Assembly: GCA_036732755.1 (NCBI GenBank)
Contig: DAINBU010000010.1
Span: 1-64,000 of the forward strand
DNA length: 64,000 nt
From: DASRRB01 sp036732755
GTDB lineage: Bacteria; Planctomycetota; B15-G4; SIAN01
Direction: 5' to 3'
The notes under the pieces were generated by a model. The model did no database searches, was not told where the DNA came from, and worked only from the letters and a program-made list of their open reading frames with translations. Within the stretch, counting starts at the first letter, position 1. Each line of letters starts with the position of its first letter. Shown in pieces: positions 63,242 through 64,000 of this stretch. Made by a program: the position numbers and the translations under genes.

Positions 63242-64000
63242 ATGCCCGCCACGATCCGCCCGCTGCTCGAGATGGTGGTCCAGCGCGACGCGTCCGACCT
63301 GCACCTGAAGGTCGGCAGCCGGCCCGGCCTGCGCGTGAACGGCGTGCTCGCCGCCATCGACGGGCAGCCGCCGCTCACCTCCGAGGCGATGAACGAGCTG
63401 GTGAACGACCTGCTCACCTCGCCCGAGCAGCACGAGCACTACGCGAAGCAGCTCGAGATCGACTTCAGCTACGGCGTCGAGGGGCTGGCGCGCTTCCGCG
63501 TGAACCTCTTTCACCAGCGCGGCAAGCCGGGCGGCGCGCTGCGCCGCATCCCGTACAACATCCCGCCGCTCGAGTCGCTCGGCTTCCCGTCCGCGGTGAA
63601 CGATCTCTGCCACAAGCCGCGCGGGCTGGTGCTCGTCACCGGGCCGACCGGCTCGGGCAAGTCGACCACGCTCGCGTCGATGATCGACCACATCAACCGC
63701 ACCGAGCACGGCCACATCCTCACGCTCGAGGACCCGATCGAGTTCCTGCACCAGGACAAGGGCTGCTACCTGAACCAGCGCGAGATCGGGACCGACACGC
63801 GCTCGTTCGCGAACGCGCTGCGCGCCGCGCTGCGCGAGGACCCCAACGTGATCCTGGTCGGCGAGATGCGCGACCTCGAGACGATCGGGCTCGCGATCAC
63901 CGCGGCCGAGACCGGCCACCTCGTCTTCGGCACCCTGCACACGACCGGCGCCGTGCAGACGGTCGACCGCATGGTCGACGTCTTCCCGCACGAGGCGCAG
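63242..64000 (+). CDS. pilT: PilT-like type IV pilus retraction ATPase (cut by window edge)
   Basis: The 253 visible residues cover the N-domain (DASDLHLKVGSRPGLRVNG) and much of the ATPase domain. These include Walker A GPTGSGKST near 138, the Asp box LTLEDPIEF, Walker B DPNVILVGEMRD, and HLVFGTLHTTGAVQTVDRMVD. The GEMRD and TLHT motifs fit PilT rather than PilB. It powers pilus retraction at the inner membrane. ATG 63242 has GGGAGAG upstream. The gene continues past the window. Confidence 0.9.
   Translation, partial: MPATIRPLLEMVVQRDASDLHLKVGSRPGLRVNGVLAAIDGQPPLTSEAMNELVNDLLTSPEQHEHYAKQLEIDFSYGVEGLARFRVNLFHQRGKPGGALRRIPYNIPPLESLGFPSAVNDLCHKPRGLVLVTGPTGSGKSTTLASMIDHINRTEHGHILTLEDPIEFLHQDKGCYLNQREIGTDTRSFANALRAALREDPNVILVGEMRDLETIGLAITAAETGHLVFGTLHTTGAVQTVDRMVDVFPHEAQ

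Overview
The window is about 64 kb of very GC-rich DNA (roughly 70% by eye) with dense genes, many 1-4 nt overlaps and frequent GTG starts. It looks like a draft or metagenome scaffold, because it contains two 10-N gaps. The gene content points to a planctomycete (Planctomycetota) of a high-GC lineage. The pointers are a cluster of one ExbB, two ExbD, long TPR proteins and a squalene-cyclase-fold protein; a membrane Ser/Thr kinase with TPRs; an FGE/SUMF-domain protein; a small membrane protein with an RRRRPTPMLSRY motif; and separate biotin carboxylase and biotin carrier genes. This is an inference from gene families; no rRNA is present.

Layout. 1-8 kb: the start of a PilT-like ATPase, a small membrane protein, a long gene-free stretch with several hairpins, a group-2 sigma factor, a sugar-type oxidoreductase with a GT2 glycosyltransferase, and an MFS transporter with a binding-protein-like partner. 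8-14 kb: an AhpD-like protein, a Na+/H+ antiporter and a TPR lipoprotein each broken by one in-frame TAG, truD, an HAD hydrolase, and a tRNA-Ile2 (CAT). 13.5-18 kb: two paralogous membrane proteins and the three-gene proton-translocating transhydrogenase pntA1-pntA2-pntB. 18-29 kb: an outer-membrane beta-barrel protein, then kdsA-STK-MBL lipoprotein on the minus strand and an RfbD-like reductase, apgM and valS on the plus strand. 29-42 kb: a SUMF protein, then the most interesting locus. There a TonB-like membrane anchor is fused to an alpha-toroid (squalene-cyclase fold) domain, followed by two TPR proteins, ExbB, ExbD, ExbD and two membrane proteins. Together they suggest a proton-driven envelope machine.

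42-59.6 kb holds an MFS transporter, an HD-GYP response regulator, rluD, and a propionate/methylmalonate set: an acyl-CoA (probably malonyl/methylmalonyl) synthetase, the methylmalonyl-CoA mutase catalytic subunit, methylmalonyl-CoA epimerase, carboxyltransferase, biotin carboxylase and biotin carrier. Inside this set lies a porin / SsuABC-like ABC transporter / sigma-54 activator module. It has a near-consensus -24/-12 promoter and a shared 16-nt motif upstream of both the porin and the transporter.

59.6-64 kb: an AbiE-type toxin-antitoxin pair whose toxin seems to lack an internal conserved block, ATP-type pckA, and the start of pilT.

The two N gaps are both problematic. The first joins a 220-base foreign-looking tail flanked by an exact 48-bp duplication inside the mutase gene. 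The second joins two different versions of the same carboxyltransferase motif. Neither should be read as biology without checking reads.
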